From Isoetes taiwanensis (taxonomy: Eukaryota; Streptophyta; Lycopodiopsida; Isoetales; Isoetaceae), in NCBI GenBank assembly GCA_021234155.1, contig JAJEKV010000217.1, positions 798,065 through 862,064 of the forward strand: a stretch of DNA of 64,000 nucleotides, written 5' to 3'. Position numbers and translations under genes: made by a program. Of this stretch, positions 1-10,930 are shown one piece after another (position 1 is the first letter of the stretch; the number at the start of each line of letters is the position of its first letter). The notes under the pieces are model-generated. The model was not told the origin of the DNA and made no database searches. It saw nothing but the letters and a program-made list of their open reading frames with translations.

Positions 1-2
1 AA

Positions 3-887
3 TTTGTTCACGCATCTGTTATAGATAAAAGTGTGGACAACATGCTGGTTGGAAGTGCACTCATCCGCATGTATGCTAGATGTGGAAGCCTGGAGGGTGC
101 TAAACTGGCATTTAACAATGTTTTTGAGAGAAATCTTGTCTTGTGGACAACCATGATTGCTGGGTTTGCTGAAAATGGTTGTGACAAAGAGGCCCTTCAA
201 CTTTTTGCACACATGGAGAGAGAAAAAATGAATCCAGACAAAGTGACACTGATTATCATTCTTGATATTTGTGCTAGAATGGCCACCTTAGAGAAGGGCA
301 GATATATATGGGGTCTTGTTGTGGACAATGGGGCTGACTTGGATATTATTGTGTTGAATGCAGTAATTACTATGTATGGTAAGTGTGGAAAGCTAGAAGA
401 GGCTTGTATAGAATTTAAACAATCTGCTAGACGAGATTTAATTTTGTGGAATACTATTATTGGTATATGTGCGCAGCATGGGATCATAAAGGAGGTTTTA
501 AGATTATTCCAACATATGCAACAAGAAAGCATCAAAGCAGATAATGTAACATTTTTGAATGTCCTTTCTGCATGCAGTCATGCTGGCACTTTGGATGAAG
601 GTTGTTATTTCTTTATTAGCATGCCAAATCTTGAAATTCAACAGACAATGGACCATTATGCATGTTTTATTGATCTTCTTGGACGGGCAACAAAACTTGA
701 TGAAGCACATGATTTTGTTGAAAGCATGCCTATTGATCCAAGTACCATGGCATGGATGTCAATGCTGTTGGCATGTACAATTAATAATGATGCACAAAAA
801 GCAAAATATGCTGCAGAGGAACTACTTAAATTGGACATTGCATTGCACATATCTAGAAATAAGATTATTGAGATGTCCTGTGCGTAA
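3..887 (+). CDS. PPR protein, 3' part (5' end outside window)
   Basis: Pentatricopeptide-repeat proteins bind organellar RNA, usually in mitochondria or chloroplasts, for editing, splicing or stability. The frame is open from base 3 to a TAA at 885-887, giving about 294 residues with no internal stop. Repeats follow the PLS pattern, with phrases such as NMLVGSALIRMYARCGSLEGA, LVLWTTMIAGFAENG and DLILWNTIIGICAQHG. The last stretch (SMPIDPSTMAWMSMLLACTI, then KYAAEELLKLD) looks like the E-motif region after the final PPR. No DYW deaminase domain follows, so this is a P/PLS-E type or a truncated DYW type. The gene continues upstream of the window. It is the only PPR frame here that stays open; the copies at 41-62 kb are broken. 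Confidence 0.85.
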   Translation, partial: FVHASVIDKSVDNMLVGSALIRMYARCGSLEGAKLAFNNVFERNLVLWTTMIAGFAENGCDKEALQLFAHMEREKMNPDKVTLIIILDICARMATLEKGRYIWGLVVDNGADLDIIVLNAVITMYGKCGKLEEACIEFKQSARRDLILWNTIIGICAQHGIIKEVLRLFQHMQQESIKADNVTFLNVLSACSHAGTLDEGCYFFISMPNLEIQQTMDHYACFIDLLGRATKLDEAHDFVESMPIDPSTMAWMSMLLACTINNDAQKAKYAAEELLKLDIALHISRNKIIEMSCA

Positions 888-1851
888 ATGATCCTTCAAT
901 CAATCGCATAAATTTGCAAGAACCCATTAGAATGCCTTTTCCTTCCTTCAGGAAAGCAATCGCATAAATTTGCAAGAACTGATTACAATATGTATCCTCC
1001 TGCAGCAACTTATTGCGGGTTCACATGGCGTAGAAACATACCATGGCTGACTTCCAGCTGAATCAGCACTGAGGCAAACTTTCAGAGGTGCCTCACTAAC
1101 ACATAATGATAGACCTTATGAGGGATGAAACTTTTCAGCGGGCCAAAATTTTAGTGGTTCAGCACCGCGCCCGCCCATGGGATCCCAGCATTAAAAGATA
1201 TCATTTAATGATCAGCTGGCTTTCAGGTTTTTGAGAGACTAGACAAATAAATAACTCAGTGACCAGCAACAAAGCACCAAACATAATAGATGCTTAAGCA
1301 AGAATTCTTAAGCATGCAAGGCTTGAACAGCTGCACCATAACATACTATTAAAAAGCCTAGAGCCTTGTGCTATTTTTTCATCTCTGATGTTCATGCATA
1401 ATTCTGCTTTTATAGCATTCATCAATTTCTTCTGTCAGTCGTCGCGACTAAAACATCAATTGAGAACATGGATTACAGCAACTTAAAATTGTAGAAATAA
1501 GGGTTCACCCTACAGATAGGGCTTTTGGAAATAACCAATGTCATCTATGATGGTTTGTAATGTCATTGATAACTCAGAGGCCAATAGTAGAAAAATGTGC
1601 ATGATCACACACATCATACATTGCTTTTTTAAGCTACCTGCAGCAATGAACTTTTTGGTTCGGTCTTCCCGTATTCAACTATATACACTGTTATCTAATA
1701 TCCTGCTGACTGTATAATTGGAAAAAAAATCCTGTAAAATTTTATCCTCAAATGAGAGGAACTACCCTTCCCTTATAGGGAAATGGGTGGCTAATACAAT
1801 CTGCAATCTGTCTTAGATGCGTGTTTGATTGATGTTTGCCATCAAAGGTTC
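888..1851. other. intergenic stretch with a short direct repeat
   Basis: This lies between the PPR stop and the end of the BTB-TAZ gene. A 21-bp sequence (caatcgcataaatttgcaag and one more base) occurs twice, near 902 and 957. I see no coding frame or RNA gene. Confidence 0.5.
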
Positions 1852-3913
1852 TCAAATTTCCTGCTCCAATTTTGCAGACACAGCAGCTAAGGAAAATGTT
1901 TTGGATGTGCCTTTGGCAGCTGACACCTTGCTCACAAGCAACTTCCATCTTGCTGCTTCCTTTCTTGTTTGTTGTCCAACTCTATCCTTGAAATGCCTGC
2001 ATCATATTTACAGAATTAACGCCTACAAAGAATGCCACTAATAACACAAACATCAGGATTTCAAGTGACTGACTTGCAAAGAGGAACACTGCATGAGTCA
2101 TTTTCATGACACATTCTTGAGTGCAATTCAAGTAGCTGCCACATACGTTTGCAATGGACACATCCTCCAGACACTTTCACCTTGCACCCAGCGAAGTGCC
2201 TTACCAAGGACTCAAGGCCTTTGCATGCAGCAAAACCACATGGAGCTTGTTTCTGACCGTCTAATGCTTTATCAAGGGGGCCAATAGTGCGACACCCATC
2301 CCTACACATATGAACAAGTGCCTCCATAGCATCAAAGAGCTGCTTATATACCTTATCCTCCTCAGCTTTGCGAAGCTTCTCTTGTTTCCTCTAAGAACAT
2401 AAAGGTGGTGAATTAGCTTTACCAACTGTAAACAAGATACTTGTCCAGACACAAGACAAAGATGTAAATTGCATAAATTACCGTATCAGCTTCGATAACA
2501 AGACCTACAAGCTCCTCTTCAAGTGCTTCATTTGTCTGCCTCATCGCACTCCATGCCTCGGACTTTGCTACAGCTTTAAATTCTCTGATAATCAGGCGTA
2601 AACAGATCACATTCAAGCGCGGCGCATCACATAGCCTTGCTAGTTGCAAAAGATCAATGACATTCTCAGTAGTAAGAATTTTATGCTCCAATTCATCACT
2701 GCAGATCCTTTTCAGATAAGGAATGGAGTATACATGTGACAACGTCAACAAGTGAAAGGCATATTTCTTCATGTCATCATTCTCAAACCTGAAACAGGAA
2801 CAATACTTGCATATAAAACATAATCAACTAAGTTTATACAATAATGGACAATTGAATTGATCAATGACAGACAAAGAGTAGCACAGTTTTTCTCCCACCT
2901 AGGTTATTCCACCGTTGTTAAAATCACATGAAATACATTAAGCAACCATCTTCCACTTTCTTAAAAGCAGTACGTTGAAGCAAATAGAAAACATTATGGC
3001 TTTCTGCGGCATATACATCCCAGAAGATGATCTGCTCGAAGATTTTCTTTATTTGCACAAAGGGAAAGCACCAATCCTGTGTTAGCGGCAAATCCAGTCT
3101 GCTGTGTTAGCAGTAGCATCTAACTATATCCGCCGCATTATATGCACTAAAACTTGGTGTTTTCTTTGTATTTTCTTATGAGCAATACATGGAGGCCTCT
3201 AACTGCACAGTTTAAATAAGCATGGGCATGTCTCTTTGCTAAGCTTAATTTTTTGTGAAAGCAGCAATGTAGGAACTTATAAACAGTAAATAGGTATTAA
3301 TTACCTTGAAGAATAGAGAAACCGAATGAAAGCTTTGACAGCCCCATGAGGAACCCCCAGTATTGAAATCACGTATCTTTGATGTTTTTTGGATTTGCCT
3401 TCTTCAAGCAGATTTCCCAATACTGTTGAACTGGCAGACTGCAATACAAATACAAATTTTTCAAATACAGAATTATAAGAGACACATACCAGATTGTTTT
3501 GAAACACAGATTTTACTGACCAGTACAAAATAATGTGCTGATATAACACCTGAATCTTCAGTTCGAACAGAGACATCAGCACCCAATCCTTCTAAAAATA
3601 AGCGGTCCCATGTCTCAACAGTATCTTTAGGAACACAGAAACCTGCTTTATTGCTGCATGCTTTATGTGACCAGAGCACCGAATGAAAATCTTCATGGCG
3701 CCTTTTTGGAATCAATGGTGGGTTTGGGACAACTGATGACTTTGCATTATATGACACATCTATAAACTTCAGTGTCGGACTTCCATCTTCCTGTGGATCG
3801 TCTATAGACTCTTTAGATATTGAAGATTTTCTAGAAAGCGGTGGGGATGTTTGAAGTGGTGGGGACTTTGCCAGTCCAGATGATTTCTTTTCTTCAAGGA
3901 TGTCCATACCCAT
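1852..3913 (-). CDS. BTB/POZ and TAZ zinc-finger protein (BT family), five exons
   Basis: Plant BT proteins are scaffold and transcription-adaptor proteins: the BTB domain binds CUL3 or partner proteins, and the TAZ finger and C-terminal tail bind bromodomain or other nuclear partners and calmodulin. Exons on the minus strand are 3913-3521, 3438-3305, 2788-2482, 2390-2074 and 1996-1852. All junctions are GT-AG, phases match, and the sum is 1296 nt, or 431 residues plus stop. Exon 1 holds a Ser/Pro-rich N-terminus and the start of the BTB domain ([19 protein letters not shown]). Exon 2 continues it ([14 protein letters not shown]). Exon 3 is BACK-like. Exon 4 carries the Cys/His TAZ finger ([37 protein letters not shown]). 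Exon 5 has the family tail ([19 protein letters not shown]). The start is the first in-frame ATG. A 5'UTR intron is possible. The gene looks intact. Confidence 0.93.
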
Positions 3914-4459
3914 GATGATATGCTCAGATAGACATAGAAACAATCTTTAGTATAATTAAGCAAAAGTGTAAACAGTCTATGTGTATTTCAAGTCTTCGCT
4001 AGAAGGTGAGGCCATAATGCACAAGAAGAGGGTTGCTTCTGTGGGTAACCATTTTCAGTATTGACTTTCTAGTGCTTACCGACAACGCTAATCCTTCAAA
4101 CAGAAGTTAGATTCAACCAAGAATTGCACAGTTGAGGTAGTTTTGTCCTCAACCAGTTCCTTATGAAAGTCCGGAATTAAGAAGACATCACAGATCTAGA
4201 CCCAATATCATGTTCGCAATTCCGTTGCACTTGTCTTTCATAGAGTAACTGCAAAAAGTTATTTCCACCAACCAAGCCTATATATCGGGTGAATGATGGA
4301 ATTGCAGGAATTCAATTGGATCAATAACAGAACAGTATATACAAATGGAGCTCAGAACTTGAACAGAAGCTTGTTTTAGCAAGAACAACGGCCGCAAGTC
4401 TCTGAAAAAGGATTCTGGACAGAGAGAATAAATGCGAGGAAGAAAAACACGGAAACGGC

Positions 4460-4600
4460 TGGGGGTTTATAAGGAGCTTTACTAATTCGGGTAGCGGGAG
4501 AGATTATCAGGCCATGCCCAAGGCATCGCCGTAATAATTCCTCAGAGCTGCTGGCTATGGCAGAAGGTTTGGCGCCAAAAAAGGCCGGCCAATGGGACGG
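4460..4600 (-). promoter_or_regulatory. probable core promoter of the BTB-TAZ gene
   Basis: On the minus strand the sequence reads CTTATAAACCCCC, with the TATAAA at 4471-4466. An inverted CCAAT box (ATTGG on the minus strand) lies near 4590. Transcription would start near 4435, leaving a 5' leader of about 520 nt before the ATG at 3913. Assignment rests on position and motif only. Confidence 0.5.
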
Positions 4601-4741
4601 ACTTTTTGGCGTTCGCTTCAATGCCCAATTCATCATGGCCATCCACGTGTACACCTGCTACAATCGAAACCGCTGAAAATATCGGCGAGGAGCCGTTTAG
4701 GGCCGTTTGGAAGGGTCTGCTAAATCTAGTTGGGCAATTTT

Positions 4742-4780
4742 TTTTATTTTTTCTTTTTCTTTTTCTTTTTCTTTTTTTGC
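4742..4780 (+). repeat. polypyrimidine microsatellite (CTTTTT)n
   Basis: A run of T with interspersed C in a six-base period (tctttttcttttt...). It lies upstream of the BTB-TAZ gene and has no evident function. Confidence 0.8.
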
Positions 4781-5904
4781 ACTTTTATTTATTTGCTTAC
4801 AATTAATCAGACTTGTGTCCAAATACCTTAGTGTATCTTTTATATTCACTTAAATTCAATTCAACTCAATTCTAATCTTTTACAAGAAGTTCAATCCATA
4901 GGTTTCGCGTTGCTCACATGTTACTTGTTTTGCAAATATGTAACATACGTGTTTACAATTTTTTCCACATAGAGCATATTTCTCATCTTGTGGCGTGTGC
5001 AAATTCTCTCGTCTTTTCAAGCTCCCCCAATTAGACCATTCTAAACCCGACAATATGACAAATCAAACCCTGTCCTCCACCTCAGCTGGCCCTGCATTCC
5101 ATTCCACCACTCCCTCATCAACACGATGACACACACTTCCCATCCACAAACTCAACCTCACCTGCCAATTGCTCAATCATACACAGGTGTCATGCCAATC
5201 CTCAATCAAGTAGAAGGTTCTATCTCTGCATGAGATTTAGGCCACAACCTATGGTGGGGCTGCTTTTATATCTGCCCATGAGGCTGGTTTTATATCTCCC
5301 TCTGACTTCCTAGCTCCTACAATTTATCATGGAACAAGTTGGGCAAGTTGTCATGTGTGTTGCAAAAATTTATATTGAATATATTATTATGAGCTGACCT
5401 GACCAAGCAATTGTATTTTGTTTATGATCACTAGGGAGCCCTTGCAATAATTCATCCATCACCTGTGCTCCAGAGGGATGCTTATCCCCTTCATGATATG
5501 ATATGATATAATATGAGCCACTTCAAGGTGGCTTTACACGATCAAATCGTTTAAGTGCAATTAGTCATCTTCATCCATAGCATAAGATTGCTCACCCATA
5601 ACGTATTTATTTAGGGGATTTGCTTATCCATACAAAAATTTATTTTTCGTACACGAATATAGCTTCTAGTCTAGTATGTAGCTCCTAGACTTCCATACAA
5701 CACGTTTGATGAACTTATAATTCAACACGCCTTTGATAAAGTTCTAGTTTTACAAAATTGAGTATATGGCACGAAGACGTTTCTTACATCAAATCGACAA
5801 AACCATAGGACCTGATGGCCATATTTATTTTATCACTTGGGCGGTTGAGCCATATCAATTGTCATTTTTTTAATATCAACCAACCGGCCTAATACGTCAC
5901 TTCA
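4781..5904. other. AT-rich intergenic DNA, nothing recognised
   Basis: There is no open frame with recognisable protein similarity and no RNA gene. A short ATATG/ATATA microsatellite lies near 5495-5515. Confidence 0.5.
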
Positions 5905-6060
5905 AAGATAGCCTAAATGGTGAGGAAGAAATTCCCATCTTGCACTATGTGACAAATTCGAACTTTGTCGTTGCTCCAGATTTAAAGCATTTTTTAAAGA
6001 CCGAAAGTGTGTTTCCAGTTGAATGTCTTGTACGAAAAAAAAAAAAAATGCAATCTCGTC
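5905..6060 (+). mobile_element. possible tRNA-derived SINE
   Basis: An A-box-like sequence (TAGCCTAAATGGTGAGG, near 5909) and a B-box-like sequence (AAATTCGAACTT, near 5952) have the order and spacing of an RNA polymerase III promoter in plant SINEs. An A-rich run follows at 6035-6048. No second copy is visible here, so the call rests on these boxes. Confidence 0.4.
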
Positions 6061-6221
6061 TTTTATGAGCGTTTGATTTACAATCAATCGGCACTTTCCT
6101 GTTGGGCTTGTTCGACAAAACGGATCGCTTTTTACATGGTCAGAAACTAATACTGACATTGTGCCATTTTTTTGGTGCCGTCCCTTTGTAGCCATTCATT
6201 GTCCAAATATTATCTAATCGT

Positions 6222-6306
6222 TTATTCTCCTAGAATATGTTGTTCTAGAATATTTAGTATGTCGTTTATTCTCTTAGAATATTGTTCTAGAATATTTTAG
6301 TATGCC
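6222..6306 (+). repeat. imperfect tandem repeat of TTCTAGAATATT units
   Basis: Two degenerate units contain tattctc(c/t)tagaatat and gttctagaatattt. The TTCTAGAA core is self-complementary, so each unit can form a small hairpin. Confidence 0.6.
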
Positions 6307-6500
6307 TTTGGGATATCTTGATGTTTTTTCCAGATTGTGACATTTAAGTGGTGTGGTTTTCCTTTTTATAAAGGAAAATGTTGATTCATGCTTAAAACGT
6401 AAACGCAGATACTAAATAAAAGAGAACGTGTATTAACTATTACTAGGATCAGGGTTGTAAATTTAAGGTTTGTCCATACTTTCTTTTTGAAGGGCAAAGA

Positions 6501-6608
6501 TACTTTCAAAGTGCATGGCATGTTTTAAGGTGAAGATTTTTCTTAATGTAATCATACTTTCAAAGTGCATGGCATGTTTTAAGGTAAAGATTTTTCTTAA
6601 TGTAATCA
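6501..6608 (+). repeat. two-copy tandem duplication of 54 bp
   Basis: Unit 1 (6501-6554) and unit 2 (6555-6608) differ by about one base (aaggtgaag versus aaggtaaag). This is a recent local duplication without coding content. Confidence 0.9.
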
Positions 6609-6690
6609 ACAATGCACGCCCATAACCCGTTGGGTTCCCGTGGACGTAAAAATTCTTATCTTATCTTATCCTATCTTTCTTTCTAAGTTA
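6609..6690 (+). mobile_element. possible LINE 3' tail ending in (CTTAT)n
   Basis: GC-richer sequence (cccgttgggttcccgtgg) passes directly into a five-base satellite (cttatcttatcttatcc). Plant non-LTR elements often end this way, and a similar layout occurs at 27030-27146. No reverse-transcriptase sequence is present. Confidence 0.3.
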
Positions 6691-7579
6691 GGAATAGTCA
6701 ATAGAAACTTTTGAATTGTGTGCTGCCAAATTATTTCAATATGAGATTAACAAGAGGGAATATAGTCAAGCATAACCATGGAACAAAATATACCTGTACA
6801 GTTTATCACCATTGAGGATGTTACTGAAGGACTAAGTAAGCTGTCATTGCAAATGGTTATATTGAAATGAGCTAGTGACAAACCAGTGGAAGCCATTACA
6901 AAAATGTTAATTGCTACTATATGGGTAAGGTTTTTTCTTTTTTTACAATATACTATCATGAACAAGATCAAGATACATAAAGAGGGACCGTGACATGGGT
7001 TTGAAAATCTAGAAGATGAAATAGTCCACTAAAAAAAACCACCCTTTCATAGTGCATAATCAAACTCCTTGTTCCAGCTTGAGGCATTTAATGTCCTCAT
7101 CACAATCAACATGTTCTACCACATCCAAATGTAAGAGACATCATATTATCAGACCATCGAATAGTACGAGGTGGTAGGCTCATGACATGACATAACTGAC
7201 TTCTTTCTAGCCGCCCTCTTCCAATTGACATGTTGTCATGACCTTTAGAGCATGGAAGATTAAGTCCAGTAGCCAAAATAACCACAAAAGCATGAGCAGA
7301 AGAAACATCAACATGGAGAGTAGAAGGAACACTAGGTGCAGCTGAGGGTGCTAAGAGCAACCCCATCAAAACTGGAGGTAGAGCATTTTCAATAGCCGAG
7401 CAATGCAAAACAACTGGCAAAGGTTGATCATGAATAGATGAAGAAACAATAATGGTACCTTGAACCTGAGAAGAAATAGGAGGTTGAAAAAAATGCTTGA
7501 AAAGCACGAGGGCATGATGAAAGCCAGCAAAGACCTCCTTATCAAGAAATACAGATTGATCCCTCTGGTATGTAAAGCC
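6691..7579. other. intergenic or TE-derived DNA
   Basis: No family is recognised. A 180-codon minus-strand frame spans 7106-7648 but overlaps the LTR-like sequence and shows no domain. The plus strand near 7490-7580 could encode a short Lys-rich piece (MLEKHEGMMKASKDLLIKK). Confidence 0.35.
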
Positions 7580-8300
7580 TACCGAGGATCTTAACGGGCT
7601 AGGCCTGATGGCTTGCCACTGAGTGTGGGCAAGGCATGGGCTCGACACCTCTTGGCTGATGCGTCACCTTCAATGGGGTTCAGGTCGTAGACGAGTAGTG
7701 GCTCTCTAGCTGCCTGTGATGGGCATGCACACCTTTGGAGGGAGTGATCTCCTCCTGCCTCATCGGGACTGGGGAGATGCAACCCAAGAGTAGCCCATTT
7801 GGCTATGCACCCGGCAGACTACGGTCCAGTCCCAAGACTTATCAGCCTATTCTGCAAAGTATGCACAGGAGGGGCGGATGGACGGACTACCCAACGGCCA
7901 TGTTCCTATGCCAACCCAATCCATTGCCATGAACTTCGTCTGCAGTGACTTCTGGAGATCCAAGCCGTCAGTTGATCCCCATGAGTCTGAGCCTTGAGTA
8001 GAGTTTTCCTTATGTTGATGTTACTGATGTTGTTACAGATGTTATGTATGACGAGTCACCCTTCGAGGTGGAACTATGTGTATTTGATGTCATGTGCTCA
8101 TGTTTATTTACACTTCCACAACTAGGATGATCCCGAGGGAGATGGGATGAATGACACGTCCATTCTTTCCCATCGATTCCTTGTCAGACAACAAGGGATT
8201 GGTGCCAGGTGGACGGCCTCTGTCGGCTTGTGCGTAACAGAGGTATGTAACTCCAGCTTCTTATACAATGGGAACATCGTATATGAAGTAGGGGACGTCA
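7580..8300 (+). mobile_element. LTR of a retrotransposon (copy 1, 5' boundary approximate)
   Basis: The segment ends with CA at 8299-8300, and a tRNA-iMet-type primer site begins three bases later, so its 3' end is the end of a 5' LTR. It shares ordered blocks with 43990-44610: gactggggagatgcaacc against acccggggagatgtaact, gggatgaatgacac against gggacgaatgacac, and atgggaacatcgtatatgaag against atgggagcatcatatag. The 5' boundary cannot be fixed. No gag or pol is recognisable in the next 600 bases. Confidence 0.55.
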
Positions 8301-8303
8301 GAG

Positions 8304-8315
8304 TGGTATCAGAGC
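8304..8315 (+). promoter_or_regulatory. primer binding site, initiator Met tRNA type
   Basis: TGGTATCAGAGC is the standard plant retrotransposon primer-binding sequence, complementary to the 3' end of initiator tRNA-Met. It lies three bases after the CA that ends the upstream LTR. Confidence 0.8.
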
Positions 8316-8530
8316 AATGTTCTTGGTGGACCAAGATCGAGCATTGGCCAATTCCCGAGTAGTACTAATAGTCTAGATCTTCAGTCTTGGGGATGGCAAC
8401 CCAAGCATGAACCTTGAAAATGGGAAAATTTTTTTCCTCATCTTAGAATACTAAGCTAAGCTAATAGTTAGTAGAAGTATAACTAAAAAAACCTTGAAAC
8501 CTAAAAATTTTGGCTATGAGAGAGTGACCC

Positions 8531-8594
8531 CTCACAGAGTGTGCCTAGACCTTTAGCTAAAATTTAGCTCGAGGCTCTCGCGCACTATGTGAGT
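8531..8594 (+). repeat. hairpin repeat CTCACAGAGTG...CGCACTATGTGAG, copy 1
   Basis: Outer arms (CTCACAGAGTGTGCC and GCGCACTATGTGAG) are nearly self-complementary and enclose an inner palindrome AGCTAAAATTTAGCT. Related copies lie at 8744, 14954 and 15155. Confidence 0.75.
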
Positions 8595-8743
8595 GTTTGA
8601 CCATGATTCACCCAGAAAGATGCATAATTAGAGTAATCTGATAGCATAAGGTAGTTTAGAATCCGATTTTAAGCTAGGAAAAAATGTCAAACCCCTAAGA
8701 AAGTGTCTAAAAAATATAAAATAGAGTAAAAAAAGAGTGACCC

Positions 8744-8806
8744 CTCACAGAGTGCGCCTGGGGCCCTAGCTAAAATTTAGCTCAACCCTCTTGGATGCTG
8801 TGTGAG
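8744..8806 (+). repeat. hairpin repeat, copy 2
   Basis: CTCACAGAGTGCGCC, the same inner AGCTAAAATTTAGCT, then GCTGTGTGAG. The 3' arm is less well conserved than in copy 1. Flanking GAGTGACCC is shared with copy 1. Confidence 0.75.
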
Positions 8807-8900
8807 TGGTGGCAGTGAATTTTATCTAAAGGAATCAAATATTTTAATCCAACAAACACTAATGTTTTAAATAATGGGATAACATGAAAATTGCAGGTCG

Positions 8901-8929
8901 AAACCCTAAAACTCACAGATCTATAAATA
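8901..8929 (+). promoter_or_regulatory. telo-box and TATA box before the H3-like locus
   Basis: AAACCCTAAA (8901-8910) is a telo-box, common in promoters of plant histone and growth-related genes. TATAAATA at 8922-8929 follows. A start near 8955 would place the ATG at 9036 about 80 nt into the transcript. The functional claim is inference. Confidence 0.5.
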
Positions 8930-9035
8930 GACATTTAGGGTTCCTCATTCTCACCATACTCCTTCAACTTGTTGTGCTCCGACCAACAAGGCAATTTTTA
9001 GGTGCTCGGAAGGTGATCAGACTATTTCAAAATAT

Positions 9036-10735
9036 ATGGTCTGCACCAAACAAACTGCTAGGGTTATTACGGAACATGGATCAATCAGCGTCCAGGTCCT
9101 CGCCGTCGGAACAGAAAGCGAGGGAGGCCAAGAACGCACCAGAACAGAAGGATCCCAAAACCCAAGCCCAGATCAACTAAACCATGAGCATGAGCAACAC
9201 CAGCAGAATCCTGACCAGCAAGAGAATCCCGAGCAACACCAGCAGAATCCTGACCAGCAAGAGAATCCCGAGAGCAGGACGGGGATCAGGAGGATGATGA
9301 GGAGCAACACCCTGCAATTGCAGAGAGGGAGGCTCGTTGTCACATGAGAATCAGCCAGAGAATGAGAGAAGCAAAGTAAAGAAGACTAGCAGAGAAGAAA
9401 CTCCTAAGGCAAAGGGAAGAGAAGGGCAATGACCCACTCCCGGCAAAGAAACTTGCAAGGAAGACAAAGAAGACACCCAACAAAGGGATGAAGATCACTG
9501 AGAGGGAACCCAATAGACCTGCATCTTCCTCTTCAGAAACGGACTCAGACGATGATACTTGGAGAATACCCCACCATATGGAAGGAACAGGACCCTTCAA
9601 CCCATATAATCAAGAAGTAGCGGCCCAGAAATTAATTACTTATTCAGCCATAATGGCTTTAGCTAAAGTTGCCTGAAACTAATCCCATTCAAATTTTCCC
9701 TGTCATACTTTCTAGCGTTTAGCTAAACTAACCCAAAAATTTCTGAGATGCGGGCACAGAAAACTTCAAGCTAAAATTATTATACTTTTTCCCCCTTGTT
9801 TCCATTTAGTTAAGTCATTTTTTTGTGTGGAAACATGCTAATAAAATGCCAACTAACTAAGTCTAGGCATCAAATTATTCAATGGATGCTAGGAAATAAA
9901 TATTAAGCATATATTTCTTATTACCTAGAATTACTTAAGCTAGACTAGCCCGAAACTCATTCCAAAAATTTCTATGGTTTAGCTAAATGTTACAAATTTC
10001 CATACTCTTACTTTCTAGTGTTTGGCTAAAGAGCTCAAACATTGATGTAGGCGTAGAAAAAGTTAAGCTAAAATTATTATTATTTTCAACATTTTTTCCA
10101 TTTACTTTAGCCAACATTTTTTAAAAATGTGCTAAAATATCGCCAAATTGCTAAATTTGCCCTTAAATTATTCCATGGTAGCGGCACCACCTCCCTACCC
10201 AGCCTGGCCTAAACCAGCCGCAGACCCCAAAAAGCTAAACAAGCTGGCACGGGAATCCTATGTACTCAAGCACGAGGCGAGAGTACAAGAAGAAGATGGC
10301 AGAGTATAAAGAGTACATGAAGATGTACGAAGCTTACGCCAAGTACTATGAAGAGCACAAGATTCGGTGTGCCGAAGGAGAAAGGCCCACAAAGGAAATT
10401 TCTTGAAGCCACTGCCGAAAAGGCCGGTACTATCAAAAAAGCCCATTAAGAGGAGCAGCCACTCATACTTTGCAAAAGTTGCTCGGGAGATTCGGCACTT
10501 CCCGAGGAGCTATGGATTTCTGATCTCAAGACGCTTTTGCAAGATAGACCCATGAGATTTCAACAAGGAGAAACGAGTAACAGATGACATGTTGCTCGCA
10601 TTGCAGGACGCAGCGGAGCAGAAGCTGGTGCAGCATTTTGAAGATTCTCTAGCATGTGCTCTTCATGTGAAAAGAGTTACTTGCATGCCTAGAGACATGA
10701 AGCTGGCCAGGTTTATTAAGAAGGAAGATTGCTAG
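9036..10735 (+). pseudogene. divergent histone H3-like gene (tail and fold split), decayed
   Basis: The frame from ATG 9036 begins MVCTKQTAR, matching the invariant H3 tail ARTKQTAR, then runs into Gln/Pro/Glu-rich repeats (QNPDQQENPEQHQQ). A second block (9270-9676; one TAA near 9377) is basic, then acidic (RRLAEKKLLRQREEK; SSSSETDSDDD). After an apparent AT-rich intron, 10367-10735 encodes a histone fold: FAKVAREI resembles H3 helix 1, and [17 protein letters not shown] then [18 protein letters not shown] matches H3 helices 2 and 3. I count about 26 of 45 identities there. One in-frame TGA (10553-10555) and frame changes upstream argue for a pseudogene. H3 genes normally encode about 136 residues without a long insert. 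CENH3-like origin is possible but unproven. Confidence 0.55.
9700..10135 (+). repeat. two related AT-rich units in the putative intron of the H3-like locus
   Basis: Two segments (about 9705-9830 and 10010-10130) share the order actttctag(c/t)gttt, gctaaa, agaaaa, agctaaaattattat, then ttccattta. They fill the gap between the two coding blocks, and the segment ends in a possible acceptor (ccatggtag, near 10182). Confidence 0.5.
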
Positions 10736-10799
10736 ATCATGTACATACAATTTTTTGTACTATAAAAGTTGTTTAATCTAAGTTGTGGACTGTAATAAT

Positions 10800-10930
10800 G
10801 TCCTTAATGTTTTTGGGTTGCCGGGGGCAAGCCCTTGTTGAGGTGGGTTTATGGCATATGCTAGGTATATGCCAATATATACCCAGAATATGCCAATGAC
10901 TGCTAAAAACCCATCATAGGCTGTAAATGT
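10800..10930 (+). repeat. dispersed repeat with TATATGCC motifs, copy 1
   Basis: The order gggttgcc, gggggcaa, tgtgggt-like, ggtatatgcc, atgactgctaaaaac is shared with 46690-46800. Both copies lie on the plus strand. The family is unknown. Confidence 0.6.

Noticed and set aside
7106-7648. 180-codon minus-strand open frame
   Set aside because: No domain, overlaps LTR-like sequence, composition looks like chance.
9488-9676. Frame with SSSSETDSDDD considered as retroelement gag
   Set aside because: No zinc knuckle or gag core; the H3 tail upstream and H3 fold downstream fit a chromatin-protein origin better, though this is not certain.
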